Notes: generated by a model not told the origin, from the letters alone. A stretch of 64,000 bases of DNA from Motiliproteus sp. MSK22-1 (GCF_001968815.1 NZ_MIEQ01000035.1:24076-88075); one strand, 5' to 3'; counted from the stretch's first letter, positions 16,574-25,950 are shown. Numbers and translations: made by a program.

Positions 16574-17079
16574 GTTCCTCTGAAAAAACAGCCTGTTCCT
16601 TAGATGCGCTTGACCGTCAACTCATTGAAGAAACGCAGCAAGGACTGCCTTTGACGGCAAAACCTTATCAGACCATTGCCGAGCGCCTCAACTGTGATGA
16701 AAAAGAGGTTATCTCAAGGCTTGAAAGAATGATGGAGCAAGGCGTCGTTCGCCGAATCGGAGTAGTCCCTAATCATTACAAGCTTGGATACCGCTACAAT
16801 CTGATGACGGTTTGGGATGTTCCTGATGAGAAGGTTACTTCTCTGGGGGAGTCGGTGGGGGCGTTGGATTTTGTCAGCCACAGTTATGAACGACCGCGGC
16901 ATTTACCTTTATGGCACTACAATCTGTTTGCCATGGTTCATGGTCGCAGTGAAAGTGAAGTTGAGCAGAAAGTCAGTGTCATCCAGGAAATGCTGGGTTC
17001 ACATTGCAGGGACTTTCGCCTGCTTAACAGTAAAAGAATTCTGAAAAAAACCGGGCTTCGATTGAAAAAAAGCAATTGA
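16570..17079 (+). CDS. nirH: sirohaem decarboxylase subunit NirH-like
   Basis: A 169-residue AsnC-type domain protein with KPYQTIAERLNCDEKEVISRL, RRIGVVPNHYKLGYRYN and the signature SHSYERPRHLPLWHYNLFAMVHG (equivalent to the NirL motif). It completes the NirDLGH set that removes two acetate carboxyl groups from sirohaem. The ATG overlaps the nirG stop (ATGA). A gap of 85 bases with GAGGAGATCC separates it from nirJ. Confidence 0.9.
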   Translation: MSSSEKTACSLDALDRQLIEETQQGLPLTAKPYQTIAERLNCDEKEVISRLERMMEQGVVRRIGVVPNHYKLGYRYNLMTVWDVPDEKVTSLGESVGALDFVSHSYERPRHLPLWHYNLFAMVHGRSESEVEQKVSVIQEMLGSHCRDFRLLNSKRILKKTGLRLKKSN

Positions 17080-17164
17080 GAAAAGCAATTGTAACAGTGC
17101 ACCAATCAGGGCTGACTGCGATGGTGGTTAAACCCATCGAGAAGACTCATTTTGAGGAGATCCT

Positions 17165-18418
17165 ATGTTCCGTTTGACCCATTATGTTCGTGAGCTGGTT
17201 AGCCCCGGCAGTCAGCGTAAACCGGGTACTCCACCTGGTCCCGTCGTGATCTGGAACCTTATTCGGCGTTGTAACTTATTATGTAAGCACTGTTATTCCA
17301 TTTCCGCTGATACAGATTTCAAAGGAGAACTGAATACAGATGAGGCGTTCGCCGTATTGGAAGATCTGAAAGGATTTAAGGTTCCTGCCTTGATTCTTTC
17401 CGGTGGTGAACCTCTTTTGCGACCCGATATTTACCAAATTGGTGAGCGAGCAAAAGAACTTGGCTTGTATACCGGGCTGTCCACTAACGGAACTCTGATT
17501 GATGAACAGGAAATTAAGAAGTTAAAGCAGGTTGGATTCGATTACGTGGGAATTAGCCTTGATGGGTTAGAGAAAACCCATGATGAGTTTCGACGCAAGG
17601 AAGGGGCTTTTGCCGCTTCTTTTAAAGCGGTTGAACTCTGTAAAGAGGCGGGTATCAAGGTTGGACTACGTTTTACGTTGACGGAAGACAATGCCAGTGA
17701 GCTGGCTGAACTGCTTGATATCAGTAAGGAATACGACATCGAAAAGTTTTACCTTTCCCACCTTAATTATGCCGGCCGAGGAAACAAAAACCGCGGAGAT
17801 GATGCCTTTCACCGCACCACCCGAGACGCTCTGGATTTGCTGTTGAAAGAGGCGCTTGATGATGTAAAAGAGGGCCGGGCACGGGAATTCGTGACAGGCA
17901 ATAATGATGCTGATGGAGTCTATCTTTATAAATGGGCTCTTCAGAACTTCCCGGAGCAGGCGGAGCATATTCGAGAGTATCTGGAGGCCTGGGGAGGGAA
18001 TGCTTCGGGTTTGCATATCGCGAATATTGATAATCTGGGAACTGTCCATCCAGACACCTTCTGGTGGAATTATGATCTTGGTAATGTCCGGCAGAAACCA
18101 TTCTCTCAAATTTGGTCAGAATCCGATGATCCTTTGATGCAAGGCTTCCGTCAACAACCCCGGCCGGTAACAGGGCGTTGTGGTGCATGCCAATATCTGA
18201 AAATTTGTGGCGGAAATACACGTGTTCGCGCTTATCAGTTGACTGATGATCCCTGGGCTGAAGATCCTGCCTGTTATCTGACTGATCAGGAAATTGGCAT
18301 TGATACAGATGTAGAGCGGCTTCAGACAACACCTTATGTGCATAAATCTAAAAGTCAAAACGGGTCCGTCGCGAAAGGGACAGGTTTGGCAGAATCAATC
18401 GCGGTGCAGAATATATGA
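17165..18418 (+). CDS. nirJ: haem d1 biosynthesis radical SAM protein NirJ
   Basis: A 417-residue radical SAM enzyme acting on didecarboxysirohaem to replace propionate side chains with oxo groups. The Cx3Cx2C iron-sulphur motif is CNLLCKHC (Cys 36, 40, 43), followed by LILSGGEPLLRPDI (SAM-binding GGE) and THDEFRRKEGAF. The C-terminal SPASM-like part carries TGRCGACQYLKICGGNTRVR and a last Cys in EDPACYLTDQE. It is cytoplasmic, of full family length, and starts with GAGGAG upstream. Its stop overlaps the nirN ATG by four bases. Confidence 0.95.
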   Translation: MFRLTHYVRELVSPGSQRKPGTPPGPVVIWNLIRRCNLLCKHCYSISADTDFKGELNTDEAFAVLEDLKGFKVPALILSGGEPLLRPDIYQIGERAKELGLYTGLSTNGTLIDEQEIKKLKQVGFDYVGISLDGLEKTHDEFRRKEGAFAASFKAVELCKEAGIKVGLRFTLTEDNASELAELLDISKEYDIEKFYLSHLNYAGRGNKNRGDDAFHRTTRDALDLLLKEALDDVKEGRAREFVTGNNDADGVYLYKWALQNFPEQAEHIREYLEAWGGNASGLHIANIDNLGTVHPDTFWWNYDLGNVRQKPFSQIWSESDDPLMQGFRQQPRPVTGRCGACQYLKICGGNTRVRAYQLTDDPWAEDPACYLTDQEIGIDTDVERLQTTPYVHKSKSQNGSVAKGTGLAESIAVQNI

Positions 18419-20025
18419 AGCGTTCGACCCTGTCCTCTGCTGTAGGTGGATTATGTCTGGCTATGACATTACAGATGCTTATCACGGCTGATACAAAGGC
18501 TTCCAGCCCTGCTGTGATTCAACCGGCTGTAGCTACTGCCGAATCTGTGATTAAGCTCTACCAGGATAACTGTGCTTCCTGTCATGGAATTGAGAGACTG
18601 GGAAGCATGGGACCGGCGTTACTTCCGCAAAATTTGAAGCGCTTGCGTAAAAAAAGTGCTGTTGAGGTCATATCGAAAGGCCGGGCGGCTACTCAGATGC
18701 CCGCTTTTGGGGAAAAACTGAGCGGAAAGGAGATTCAGTCTCTGGTCAGTTATATTTATACTGAATTACCCACAATCCCAACCTGGGATATGCTGCAAAT
18801 CCTGGCTAGCCGGATGGTTAATCAAAGCTCAGACTCTCTGAGCAACAAGCCGGTTTTTGACGCAGATCTGATGAACCTGTTTATTGTGGTTGAGTTAGGA
18901 GATCATTCTGCCACCTTGCTTAATGGTGATAGTTTCGAACCGATCCATCGTTTTAAAACCCGTTTTGCTCTCCACGGTGGCCCCAAGTACTCTCCCGATG
19001 GCCGTTACGTCTATTTTGCATCCCGGGATGGCTGGATCAGTAAGTTTGATATCTACAATCTTAAAACCGTGGCGGAAGTCCGTGCCGGTATCAATACCCG
19101 TAATCTAGCCGTCTCCAGTGATGGTCGATATGCAATTGTTGCCAATTACCTGCCCCACAATTTAGTTGTTCTTGATACCGAGACGTTAAAACCACTGAAG
19201 GTAATTGAAACCCGTGGCCGTAACGGTGAAACATCCCGTGTCAGTGCCGTTTATAATGCGCCGCCCAGAAATAGTTTTGTGGCTGCAATGAAGGATCTTA
19301 AGGAGGTTTGGGAAATCAGTTACGAGGACGAACCTTCTTCAGATTTTTCAGGATGGGTCCATGATTATCGCAAAGATTCGGGTGAGAACCGCGAGATAGA
19401 GCCTTTTCCAGTGCGTAGTATCAAAGTGAAATCCTATCTGGATGACTTCTTTTTTGATCAGAGCTATAGCTTACTCCTGGGAGCATCACGTCAGGGGGAA
19501 GGAATTGTTTTATCACTGGATGCCGGTCGTATGGTTAACGAGCTGGATATCCCTGGAATGCCTCATTTGGGTTCAGGTATCACCTGGCAATATCAGGGAA
19601 AAACGGTGATGGCGACGCCCAATCTTAAAGAAGGGGCCGTCAGTATTATTGATATGGAAAGCTGGGAAACAATCAAGAAAATCAAGACAAATGGGCCGGG
19701 TTTCTTTATGCGTAGTCATAAAAATTCTCCTTATGCCTGGGTCGATGTTTTTTTCGGTCCCAACAAGGATCAGGTCCACGTGATTGATAAGGCGAGTCTG
19801 GAAATCGTCAAAACCTTGATACCTGCTCCAGGAAAGAACGCAGCACATGTGGAATTTACTAAAGATGGTCGCTATGCCTTACTCAGTATCTGGGATACCG
19901 ATGGAGCCCTGGTGGTCTATGACGCAGAGTCGTTGGAAGAAATAAAACGACTGCCAATGGCTAAACCTTCTGGAAAGTACAATGTTTTCAATAAGACCCG
20001 TTATGAGTCAGGAACGAGTCATTAG
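18415..20025 (+). CDS. nirN: NirN, cytochrome c/d1 protein, dihydro-haem d1 dehydrogenase
   Basis: A 536-residue paralogue of NirS with a signal peptide, a cytochrome c domain (NCASCHG, Cys 53, Cys 56, His 57; axial Met region ATQMPAFG) and a d1-binding propeller (AVSSDGRYAIVANYLPHNLVVLD, AAHVEFTKDGRYALLSIWD). NirN catalyses the last dehydrogenation to haem d1 and hands the cofactor to NirS in the periplasm. It is distinguished from NirS by its position at the end of the d1 operon and by lower conservation of the N-terminal domain. It is the last gene of the run and is followed by a hairpin. Confidence 0.9.
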   Translation: MKRSTLSSAVGGLCLAMTLQMLITADTKASSPAVIQPAVATAESVIKLYQDNCASCHGIERLGSMGPALLPQNLKRLRKKSAVEVISKGRAATQMPAFGEKLSGKEIQSLVSYIYTELPTIPTWDMLQILASRMVNQSSDSLSNKPVFDADLMNLFIVVELGDHSATLLNGDSFEPIHRFKTRFALHGGPKYSPDGRYVYFASRDGWISKFDIYNLKTVAEVRAGINTRNLAVSSDGRYAIVANYLPHNLVVLDTETLKPLKVIETRGRNGETSRVSAVYNAPPRNSFVAAMKDLKEVWEISYEDEPSSDFSGWVHDYRKDSGENREIEPFPVRSIKVKSYLDDFFFDQSYSLLLGASRQGEGIVLSLDAGRMVNELDIPGMPHLGSGITWQYQGKTVMATPNLKEGAVSIIDMESWETIKKIKTNGPGFFMRSHKNSPYAWVDVFFGPNKDQVHVIDKASLEIVKTLIPAPGKNAAHVEFTKDGRYALLSIWDTDGALVVYDAESLEEIKRLPMAKPSGKYNVFNKTRYESGTSH

Positions 20026-20067
20026 ATGATGAGAAGTCGATTCTGATCTTCACCAAAAACAGCGTTG

Positions 20068-20091
20068 ATAGCCATTCAAAAGAATGGCTAT
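20068..20091. terminator. hairpin between nirN and the convergent small gene
   Basis: A perfect 10-bp stem (ATAGCCATTC / GAATGGCTAT) with a four-A loop. It lies between convergent genes, overlapping the minus-strand stop. No long T-run follows on either strand, so termination would be weak or rely on the A/T-rich flanks. Confidence 0.5.
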
Positions 20092-20408
20092 TGGCTAAAA
20101 AACAGATAGAGCCCACAAAGGGCTGACAGCAGTAGTAAAAACAGATTCCAGAGAGCAATCACCTTGCGACGCCGACCACGGGCCTCCTGTCGCAGATAGC
20201 CAAGCAATCCGGCTGCACTGACCACCATCATAAACTCACTGAAGAAAACAGCTATCACCGTAGCTACCTTGGTGCCGCCTCCCCATTCCCCGAACCAGGC
20301 CAGAACAGAAAGAGACACAGCAACCATTCCAACTAGTGTCGGCAGCAAGGTAACGTAGTGCCAAGGAGAAACTCTTAGATTATCGGGTGGGGAAAGCTCT
20401 GGCTGCAT
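20088..20408 (-). CDS. small membrane protein, function unknown
   Basis: A 106-residue protein with three hydrophobic segments (about residues 19-38, 47-69 and 83-103) and a basic cytoplasmic loop (RQEARGRRRK). The N-terminus is polar and Pro-rich. I recognise no family. It is convergent with nirN and may be unrelated to denitrification. It has its own upstream region shared with the DUF4214 gene. Confidence 0.65.
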   Translation of the reverse strand: MQPELSPPDNLRVSPWHYVTLLPTLVGMVAVSLSVLAWFGEWGGGTKVATVIAVFFSEFMMVVSAAGLLGYLRQEARGRRRKVIALWNLFLLLLSALCGLYLFFSQ

Positions 20409-20645
20409 TACTTTTCTCCGATGGTTGAATCAGTTTTTTGATTGTAATGGGAACCGTTCAACAATGGGAAGAAGAATAGTTGTTGATTTGACTTCGATGA
20501 ATATATTTTGGCAATTAGTGGCCTTGAGTTGTCAGGAGTGCTTTATTTCAATTTCAGTTTAAGCTGAAAACCAGATTTAGTAGGTCCTGGCTGTTGCGCC
20601 AGATCAACGGACCATATGTCACTTGACAGATACAATCCCTTGTAC

Positions 20646-20674
20646 TTGCAGGAGATATCTCTCCTACCTATAAT
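20646..20674 (+). promoter_or_regulatory. sigma-70 promoter with an inverted repeat in the spacer
   Basis: TTGCAG (20646-20651), a 17-base spacer and TATAAT (20669-20674) make a near-consensus promoter. The spacer holds the arms AGGAGA and TCTCCT around TATC, a likely repressor operator. The predicted start of transcription is near 20681, downstream of the ATG at 20678, which decides the protein start in favour of ATG 20708. Confidence 0.7.
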
Positions 20675-20707
20675 CATATGCGACTAAACCGCTTTAGGGA
20701 TAAGACC

Positions 20708-21874
20708 ATGGCCTCTTCTGTTGGACGCGATACCAGTACTGATACTGAAGAAACTTTTGATATCACAGTTCTTCGTCAAAACCTGGTCGAACTGTTTAAT
20801 AGTAACCAGATTAACTGGAGTGGGATCAATTGGCGTCAAACCGGCCAGCAAGTGGTTTTTGGTGATGATGACGAGAGTTCCACTGATGATTTGTTTTTGA
20901 CAGTTGTTGGCACTAATGAAATGGATCATGTCAGAAACCCTACATTTTTCTTTCCTGACGGTGAAACAAATCGAAGTATTACTGGTGCCATGTTTGGTAT
21001 GGCTGGGGATGATGTGCTCTATTCATTACATCCCGAATACATTCCATTTTTAGCGGGTGGTACTGGCAATGATACCTACTTTTTTGAAGGTGGAAGTTCC
21101 GCTGAATTCCTTGAATATGGTAACGATTCTGACGATACCCTTATTTTCAATGTAAACGATATTGGTTTTGTGGGTGATATTGAAGGACGCCATTTAATCA
21201 TGGCCAATTCCAGTCAGTCTGATGTGCTGGTTATATGGAACTACACGGTTCCCGAGGCGCGAATAGAAAACTTCTGGATTGATTGGAATAAAGATGGAGT
21301 CAACGAAGAATATAAATATGATGAATTTATCAGTCTGATTAAGACCGATAGCACTTGGTTTGGAAGCCTTTCTTCAGAAAGCTTGGCTATTAGCGCTCCA
21401 ACCTGGTACGAGCTAACTGAAAGCGTTGCCGGTGCATTAAACTCCTCTTTGGCGCATGAACCTTTTCGGGAAGCAGATCTAAGTGTTGTTGAAGACATCG
21501 CACGGTTATACACCGCGGCATTTGATCGCGCTCCGGATGTCGGCGGGCTTAACTTCTGGATTGGGCAGTGGGAGTTATCTCTTATTTCTATTAACCAGAT
21601 GGCTGACGAGTTTTTGCTTTCTCAAGAGTTCCTGAATACCTACGGAGACCTTGATAACAACGCTTACATTACGGAACTGTATGACAACGTACTGGATCGT
21701 ACGCCGGATGCCGAAGGTTTTGACTATTGGACTGGGCGCTTAACAGGTGGGTTAGAGAGGGCGGATGTACTGGTTTCATTTGCTCAATCGCCAGAGAATC
21801 GCAATAATTCAGAAGAACTTCTTAGTGGACTACAAGAAACCAGCCCAGGAGTTTGGGATCTGATTCTAATTTAA
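20708..21874 (+). CDS. DUF4214 domain protein with RTX-like glycine/aspartate region
   Basis: I start at ATG 20708 (AGGGA 7 bases upstream, downstream of the predicted transcription start), giving 388 residues. The N-terminal half has a glycine-rich segment with GGTGNDTYFFEGG, resembling hemolysin-type calcium-binding repeats. The C-terminal third contains two DUF4214 repeats: LYTAAFDRAPDVGGLNFWIG and ELYDNVLDRTPDAEGFDYWTG. DUF4214 is common in secreted or surface RTX proteins of marine bacteria. There is no Sec signal and the composition is strongly acidic, which fits type I secretion or a calcium-dependent fold. No type I secretion genes are adjacent. The function is unknown. Confidence 0.8.
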   Translation: MASSVGRDTSTDTEETFDITVLRQNLVELFNSNQINWSGINWRQTGQQVVFGDDDESSTDDLFLTVVGTNEMDHVRNPTFFFPDGETNRSITGAMFGMAGDDVLYSLHPEYIPFLAGGTGNDTYFFEGGSSAEFLEYGNDSDDTLIFNVNDIGFVGDIEGRHLIMANSSQSDVLVIWNYTVPEARIENFWIDWNKDGVNEEYKYDEFISLIKTDSTWFGSLSSESLAISAPTWYELTESVAGALNSSLAHEPFREADLSVVEDIARLYTAAFDRAPDVGGLNFWIGQWELSLISINQMADEFLLSQEFLNTYGDLDNNAYITELYDNVLDRTPDAEGFDYWTGRLTGGLERADVLVSFAQSPENRNNSEELLSGLQETSPGVWDLILI

Positions 21875-22030
21875 TATCCCCTTTGTGCTGCTCTGTACCA
21901 TTTAAGGGTCAGAGCAGATTCAATATGTTTGATCTTTCGCTCAACCCATCAATTAATTTGTCTCAGAGCTATTAGTTTTCCTGCCTCTAAAAAAGCAACC
22001 CCATTTCTGAATTTCAGCTTTTCCTGAATT

Positions 22031-22095
22031 TGGTAGAGGGAGCAGGAGTTGAACTTACGATCTTCGCGCCCGTATAGAGAGCTGAGCCCGACGAG
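22031..22095 (-). pseudogene. 5'-truncated tRNA-fMet copy, array 1 unit A
   Basis: The 3' portion of the initiator tRNA (T arm, acceptor strand, CCA) is present with several changes (GAGGGAGCAGGAG in place of GCGGGGGCAAGAT on the plus strand). The anticodon loop is replaced by a foreign insert and the 5' acceptor strand and D arm are missing. It is the unit furthest from the intact gene. Confidence 0.7.
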
Positions 22096-22159
22096 ACTTT
22101 CTTGCTTTTCAAACGAAAAAAGCTGAGATCCATTTCTGAATTTCAGCTTTTCCTGAATT

Positions 22160-22224
22160 TGGTAGCGGGGGCAAGATTTGAACTTACGACCTTCGCGCCC
22201 GTATAGAGAGCTGAGCCCGACGAG
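22160..22224 (-). pseudogene. 5'-truncated tRNA-fMet copy, array 1 unit B
   Basis: The last ~40 bases, including T arm and CCA, match the intact tRNA-fMet at 22412-22488. The anticodon region carries an insert reading (minus strand) GCTCTCTATACGGGCG. A hairpin (AAGCTGA / TCAGCTT) with T-run follows, as after the other units. Confidence 0.75.
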
Positions 22225-22287
22225 ACTTTCTTGTTTTCCAAACGAAAAAGCTGAGATCCATTTCTGAATTTCAGCTTTTCCTGAATT

Positions 22288-22352
22288 TGGTAGCGGGGGC
22301 AAGAGTTGAACTTACGACCTTCGCGCCCGTAGAGAGCTGAGTCCGACGAGCT
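22288..22352 (-). pseudogene. 5'-truncated tRNA-fMet copy, array 1 unit C
   Basis: Same structure as unit B: an intact T arm and 3' CCA, with a replaced anticodon region and no D arm or 5' acceptor strand. Its CCA is 128 bp from that of unit B and 124 bp from the intact tRNA. Confidence 0.75.
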
Positions 22353-22368
22353 TTTCTGTACCCAGAAA

Positions 22369-22403
22369 CCAAAAAAATCCAGACTAAAAATAGTCTGGAT
22401 TTT
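22369..22403 (-). terminator. terminator of tRNA-fMet copy 1
   Basis: On the minus strand an 11-bp perfect stem (AATCCAGACTA / TAGTCTGGATT) with a four-base loop is followed by seven T. It starts about 10 bases after the tRNA CCA. Confidence 0.85.
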
Positions 22404-22411
22404 TCTGAATT

Positions 22412-22488
<77 letters not shown>

Positions 22489-22897
22489 TCAACGTGGGGC
22501 GTACTATAGGGAGTTATCTGCTTAGTGTCCACACTTAACTGAACTATTTTTGTTTTTGCTTCAGGCCCATGGAAGATCCATGCATACCGCTTCTGTTATT
22601 TGTCAATTGGAAGCTGGGTTGTGGATATATAAGCCACCGAATTAGCTCCATCTGCATTTTACCTAAATCTTAAAATAGACATTAATGTTATTTTAATTGA
22701 CACATGTGTCGTTTTTGTTACTGTGCAAAGACATCCTTGATGATCGGTTCTGTCGTTACCCCTCCCGGAGGTCTGTTGTGTTACCGGAAAGAGGTCAATG
22801 GGTACTCAATATGAGTTAGAACTGGTTACGAGAATACTATGCATAGACTGCTTTAGGATTAGAGACTTCAGTTTCAGACAAAACCGGACTCTTAGAG
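22489..22897. other. regulatory region upstream of the flavoenzyme gene
   Basis: No gene is supported in this ~410-bp spacer. It holds the perfect 12-bp palindrome GACACATGTGTC at 22699-22710, within an AT-rich stretch, and a second short symmetric motif (CCTCCCGGAGG) near 22768-22778. Either could bind one of the five regulators in the following region. Confidence 0.45.
22699..22710. promoter_or_regulatory. perfect palindrome GACACATGTGTC
   Basis: A 12-bp perfect palindrome about 200 bp upstream of the DgcA/StcD-like gene. It is a candidate operator for a dimeric regulator; no factor is assigned. Confidence 0.35.
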
Positions 22898-22906
22898 GTG
22901 AGCAGA

Positions 22907-24898
22907 ATGGACAGCAGGTATTTACATCTTTTTAAGCCTATGACTCTGAGGCATAAGGTGCTGCGTAATCGCATTACCTTTGGTGCCCATACAGCCAATA
23001 TGGCGGAAAATGGGCTTCCGGGAGACAGGCATTTAGGGTATTACCTGGAACGGGCCATGGGTGGAGCGGCGATGATTGTTGTCGAGCCTATGCCTGTTCA
23101 TCAGACCGGAGTCTTGACCCGCGGTAACTTCCGACATAGCGATGATGCTGTTATTCCCTATTTTCGACGTATAACAGATGCCTGTCATGAGCAGGGCACT
23201 GTCATGATTCAGCAACTTTACCATGTTGGTCAGCATGGAGATGCGGATAATTCCTATTCGCCGAATTGGTCAGCTTCGGGTATGCCTTCTTACCATGACT
23301 CTGATGGTAGTCATGCTATGACAGGGAGGGAAATTGAGGAGCTTATCAGCGGTTTTATTCAGGCAGCAGTGCGCTGTCAAAAAGCTGGTTTTGATGGAGT
23401 TGAGCTATGGGCTGCCTACCATGCGTTGCTGGATCAGTTTTGGACGCCCTGGTCAAACAGGCGGGATGACAAATGGGGAGGATCATTAGAAAACCGAACT
23501 CGTCTGTCTAGAGAAATATGTGCGGGAATTCGAAAAGCCTGTGGTGAGGACTTTATCATCGGAATGGCTGTGAATGATGAGCCAGACTTTGATGTCACTC
23601 TGGGGCGAGAGGCGTTGGCTGAGGTGATTGCCCGGCATGATCAGGATGAGCTGGTGGATTATGTTACCTGTGGTACCGGAAGCTATCTGGATTTTTACAA
23701 GTTAATGCCGACGGTGTTTTATCCGGATAATCTGGGGGTGGAGCTTTCTGAGATTTTGAAATCTTCGGTCAGCTTCGCTCGAATACAGGCAGAAAGCCAT
23801 ATTCGTACACCAGATAATGCTGATTACGTTATTGGCTCAGGACAAGCCGATCTGGTTTCAATTGTCAGGGGGCAGATCGCTGACCCCCATTTAGTAAACA
23901 AAGCCAGGGAGGGACGATCTGAAGATATTCGTGGTTGTCTGTCATGTAATCAGATGTGCTGGGGACGGCGCTCGAGAGACTACTGGATTTCCTGTCTTAT
24001 TAATCCCTCCGCCGGACGTGAGTTTGAATGGGGTGGAGATCGTTTTATTCCGACTGATAAGGTGCGGAACATTCTGGTTGTTGGTGCAGGCCCCGCTGGT
24101 TTGGAATGTGCCCGCGTGGCCGCTGAACGAGGGCATCAGGTAACCTTGTGTGAAGCCTCGGGTGAGCTGGGAGGGCAATTCCGGTTAGCGGGAAAACAGC
24201 CCAGAAGAGCTCAGATTCTGGAGCTGATGGAATGGTATGCCGTTCAGCTGGAGAAGCTGCAGGTTGACTTACGATATTACAGTCCGGTCGATGTAGATGA
24301 TATTCAGGTATTTAAATCTGAAGTGGTGGTGTTGGCTACCGGTTCTCAGCCTGCCGGTACAGGTTATCAGAAGGCTTTGCCACAATTTGAGACGCTGGCA
24401 GGCATTGATAAAACTAATGTCTGGTCCGTTGAAGAGGTTATGTCCAAGTCTGCACGACTGGGGAAGCACGTTCTTCTGTTAGATGAAGGGGGGAATTGGC
24501 GAGGATGTGGCACAGCGCTGTATCTGCTTGAGCAGCGATATCAATTAACGATAGTGACTCCAGATCCTGTGGTGGGTAAAGAATTAGCTCGCACTGCAGC
24601 AGACTTTCCTCTTCGTAAAAAGCTAAAGGCTGCAGGTGTGAGATTTATGGTTGAATCAGCAATAACTGAATGGACGGGGAGTGGAGCGAAGGTGCTCTCT
24701 CTTCTGGATGGGTCAGTTCAGCTTGTTGAAGCAGATACTCTGGTTCTGGCGACGACCAATCAGGCGGAAGACAGTGTATATCGTGAATTGTCGGAGATGG
24801 ATTCTGATCTGGAAATTCACTCTATAGGGGACTGTGTTGCTTCGAGACAGGCTCCCTACGCTTTTTATGAAGGTCGAAAGTTTGGCTTGGCTCTCTAA
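22907..24898 (+). CDS. DgcA/StcD-like flavin-dependent N-demethylase (TMADH family)
   Basis: A 663-residue protein from ATG 22907 (GAGGTGAG upstream). Residues 1-370 form an old-yellow-enzyme FMN barrel. A 4Fe-4S motif follows (RGCLSCNQMCWGRR with a last Cys in ISCLINPSAG), then a nucleotide-binding domain (NILVVGAGPAGLECARVAAERG) and a second Rossmann part. This layout is that of trimethylamine dehydrogenase relatives, including dimethylglycine demethylase DgcA and N-methylproline demethylase StcD. These enzymes oxidatively remove an N-methyl group, giving formaldehyde. In this context the substrate is probably dimethylglycine or N-methyl-(hydroxy)proline (inference). It is followed 44 bases later by an Ldh-family dehydrogenase. 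Confidence 0.88.
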   Translation: MDSRYLHLFKPMTLRHKVLRNRITFGAHTANMAENGLPGDRHLGYYLERAMGGAAMIVVEPMPVHQTGVLTRGNFRHSDDAVIPYFRRITDACHEQGTVMIQQLYHVGQHGDADNSYSPNWSASGMPSYHDSDGSHAMTGREIEELISGFIQAAVRCQKAGFDGVELWAAYHALLDQFWTPWSNRRDDKWGGSLENRTRLSREICAGIRKACGEDFIIGMAVNDEPDFDVTLGREALAEVIARHDQDELVDYVTCGTGSYLDFYKLMPTVFYPDNLGVELSEILKSSVSFARIQAESHIRTPDNADYVIGSGQADLVSIVRGQIADPHLVNKAREGRSEDIRGCLSCNQMCWGRRSRDYWISCLINPSAGREFEWGGDRFIPTDKVRNILVVGAGPAGLECARVAAERGHQVTLCEASGELGGQFRLAGKQPRRAQILELMEWYAVQLEKLQVDLRYYSPVDVDDIQVFKSEVVVLATGSQPAGTGYQKALPQFETLAGIDKTNVWSVEEVMSKSARLGKHVLLLDEGGNWRGCGTALYLLEQRYQLTIVTPDPVVGKELARTAADFPLRKKLKAAGVRFMVESAITEWTGSGAKVLSLLDGSVQLVEADTLVLATTNQAEDSVYRELSEMDSDLEIHSIGDCVASRQAPYAFYEGRKFGLAL

Positions 24899-24942
24899 GG
24901 GATTCTCTAGCGTAAAAGGTGCTTATAAAGGGAGAAACAGAA

Positions 24943-25950
24943 ATGGCAGATACTTTCCTGACGTTGGATGATATTCGGGACCTGGCATGCAGTGCTGCGA
25001 AAGCAAGTGGGGCAAATATTGATAACGCCAATGCTCTGGCTGCTTCTATTGAGGCGGCTGAAGCACAGGGTTTAACGAATGTTGGTCTGGCACATTTACC
25101 CGACTACTGCGACGGTTTGCGCTCAGGATGTATTGACGGAAATGCTGCCCCCACTGTGGTTAAACCAACGCCAATGGTATTTCAGATTGATGCTCATTCC
25201 GGTTTAGCCCATTCGGGATTCGATAAGGTTTATGACGATCTAGTATTAACTGCAAAGCAGTTTGGAGTGGCTGTTTTCTCCCAAAAGAATGGCTATACCT
25301 GCGGTGCTCTTGGGTATTTTGTGGATAGACTGGCCCGCGCCGGGTTGGTTGCACAAGCGAGCGCAAATGCGGGCCCTCCCTCCATCGTTGTTCCAGGTGG
25401 GAATAAACCGGTCTTTGGCACGAACCCGCTGGCTTTTGCGGTTCCTGGGTTAAATGGAGCTGCTTTATTGATAGATCAGTCATCCAGTGCTTCGGCGCTA
25501 GTCAATATACGCGCTGCGGCCCAGAGTGGTGAACAACTTCCACAAGGTTGGGCAGTGGATTTACAGGGGCAACCGACGACGGATCCAAATGCCGCACTGC
25601 AAGGGGCTCTGCTGGCAATGGGAGGCGGATATAAGGGAACCAATATTGCGTTGTTAGTGGAAATCCTGTCAGCAGGATTAACTGGAGCAAACTGGTCTTG
25701 TGATGCCCCTTCTTTTATTGGTGAAACTCAATGCCCTGACGTTGGTTTGTTCATCATTGTAATCGATCCAGCTATTGTTTTTGGGGACGGGTTTGAAGCG
25801 CGGATATCCAAATATATGAGTCGTTTTGTTCATGACTACGGGGGACGAATTCCTGGTAGCCAACGCAGCAGTGCTTTGGAAGGTAATAAGGAAGGGGTCT
25901 GGGTGACTGCTGAGCTTATCAATCGAATTAAAAATTATACGACCTGTTAA
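24943..25950 (+). CDS. Ldh-family NAD(P)H oxidoreductase, probable cyclic imino-acid reductase
   Basis: A 335-residue member of the LdhD/DpkA/YlbC family (malate/L-lactate dehydrogenase fold): QGLTNVGLAHLPDYCDGLRSG at the N-terminus, PGGNKPVFGTNPLAFAVP and MGGGYKGTNIALLVEIL near the C-terminus. In this family the same fold reduces 1-pyrroline-2-carboxylate and 1-piperideine-2-carboxylate to L-proline or L-pipecolate, and other members use ureidoglycolate or sulpholactate. Proximity to an N-demethylase favours the imino-acid reductase role. I start at ATG 24943 (GGGAG 8 bases upstream) rather than the in-frame ATG at 24919. Confidence 0.85.
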   Translation: MADTFLTLDDIRDLACSAAKASGANIDNANALAASIEAAEAQGLTNVGLAHLPDYCDGLRSGCIDGNAAPTVVKPTPMVFQIDAHSGLAHSGFDKVYDDLVLTAKQFGVAVFSQKNGYTCGALGYFVDRLARAGLVAQASANAGPPSIVVPGGNKPVFGTNPLAFAVPGLNGAALLIDQSSSASALVNIRAAAQSGEQLPQGWAVDLQGQPTTDPNAALQGALLAMGGGYKGTNIALLVEILSAGLTGANWSCDAPSFIGETQCPDVGLFIIVIDPAIVFGDGFEARISKYMSRFVHDYGGRIPGSQRSSALEGNKEGVWVTAELINRIKNYTTC

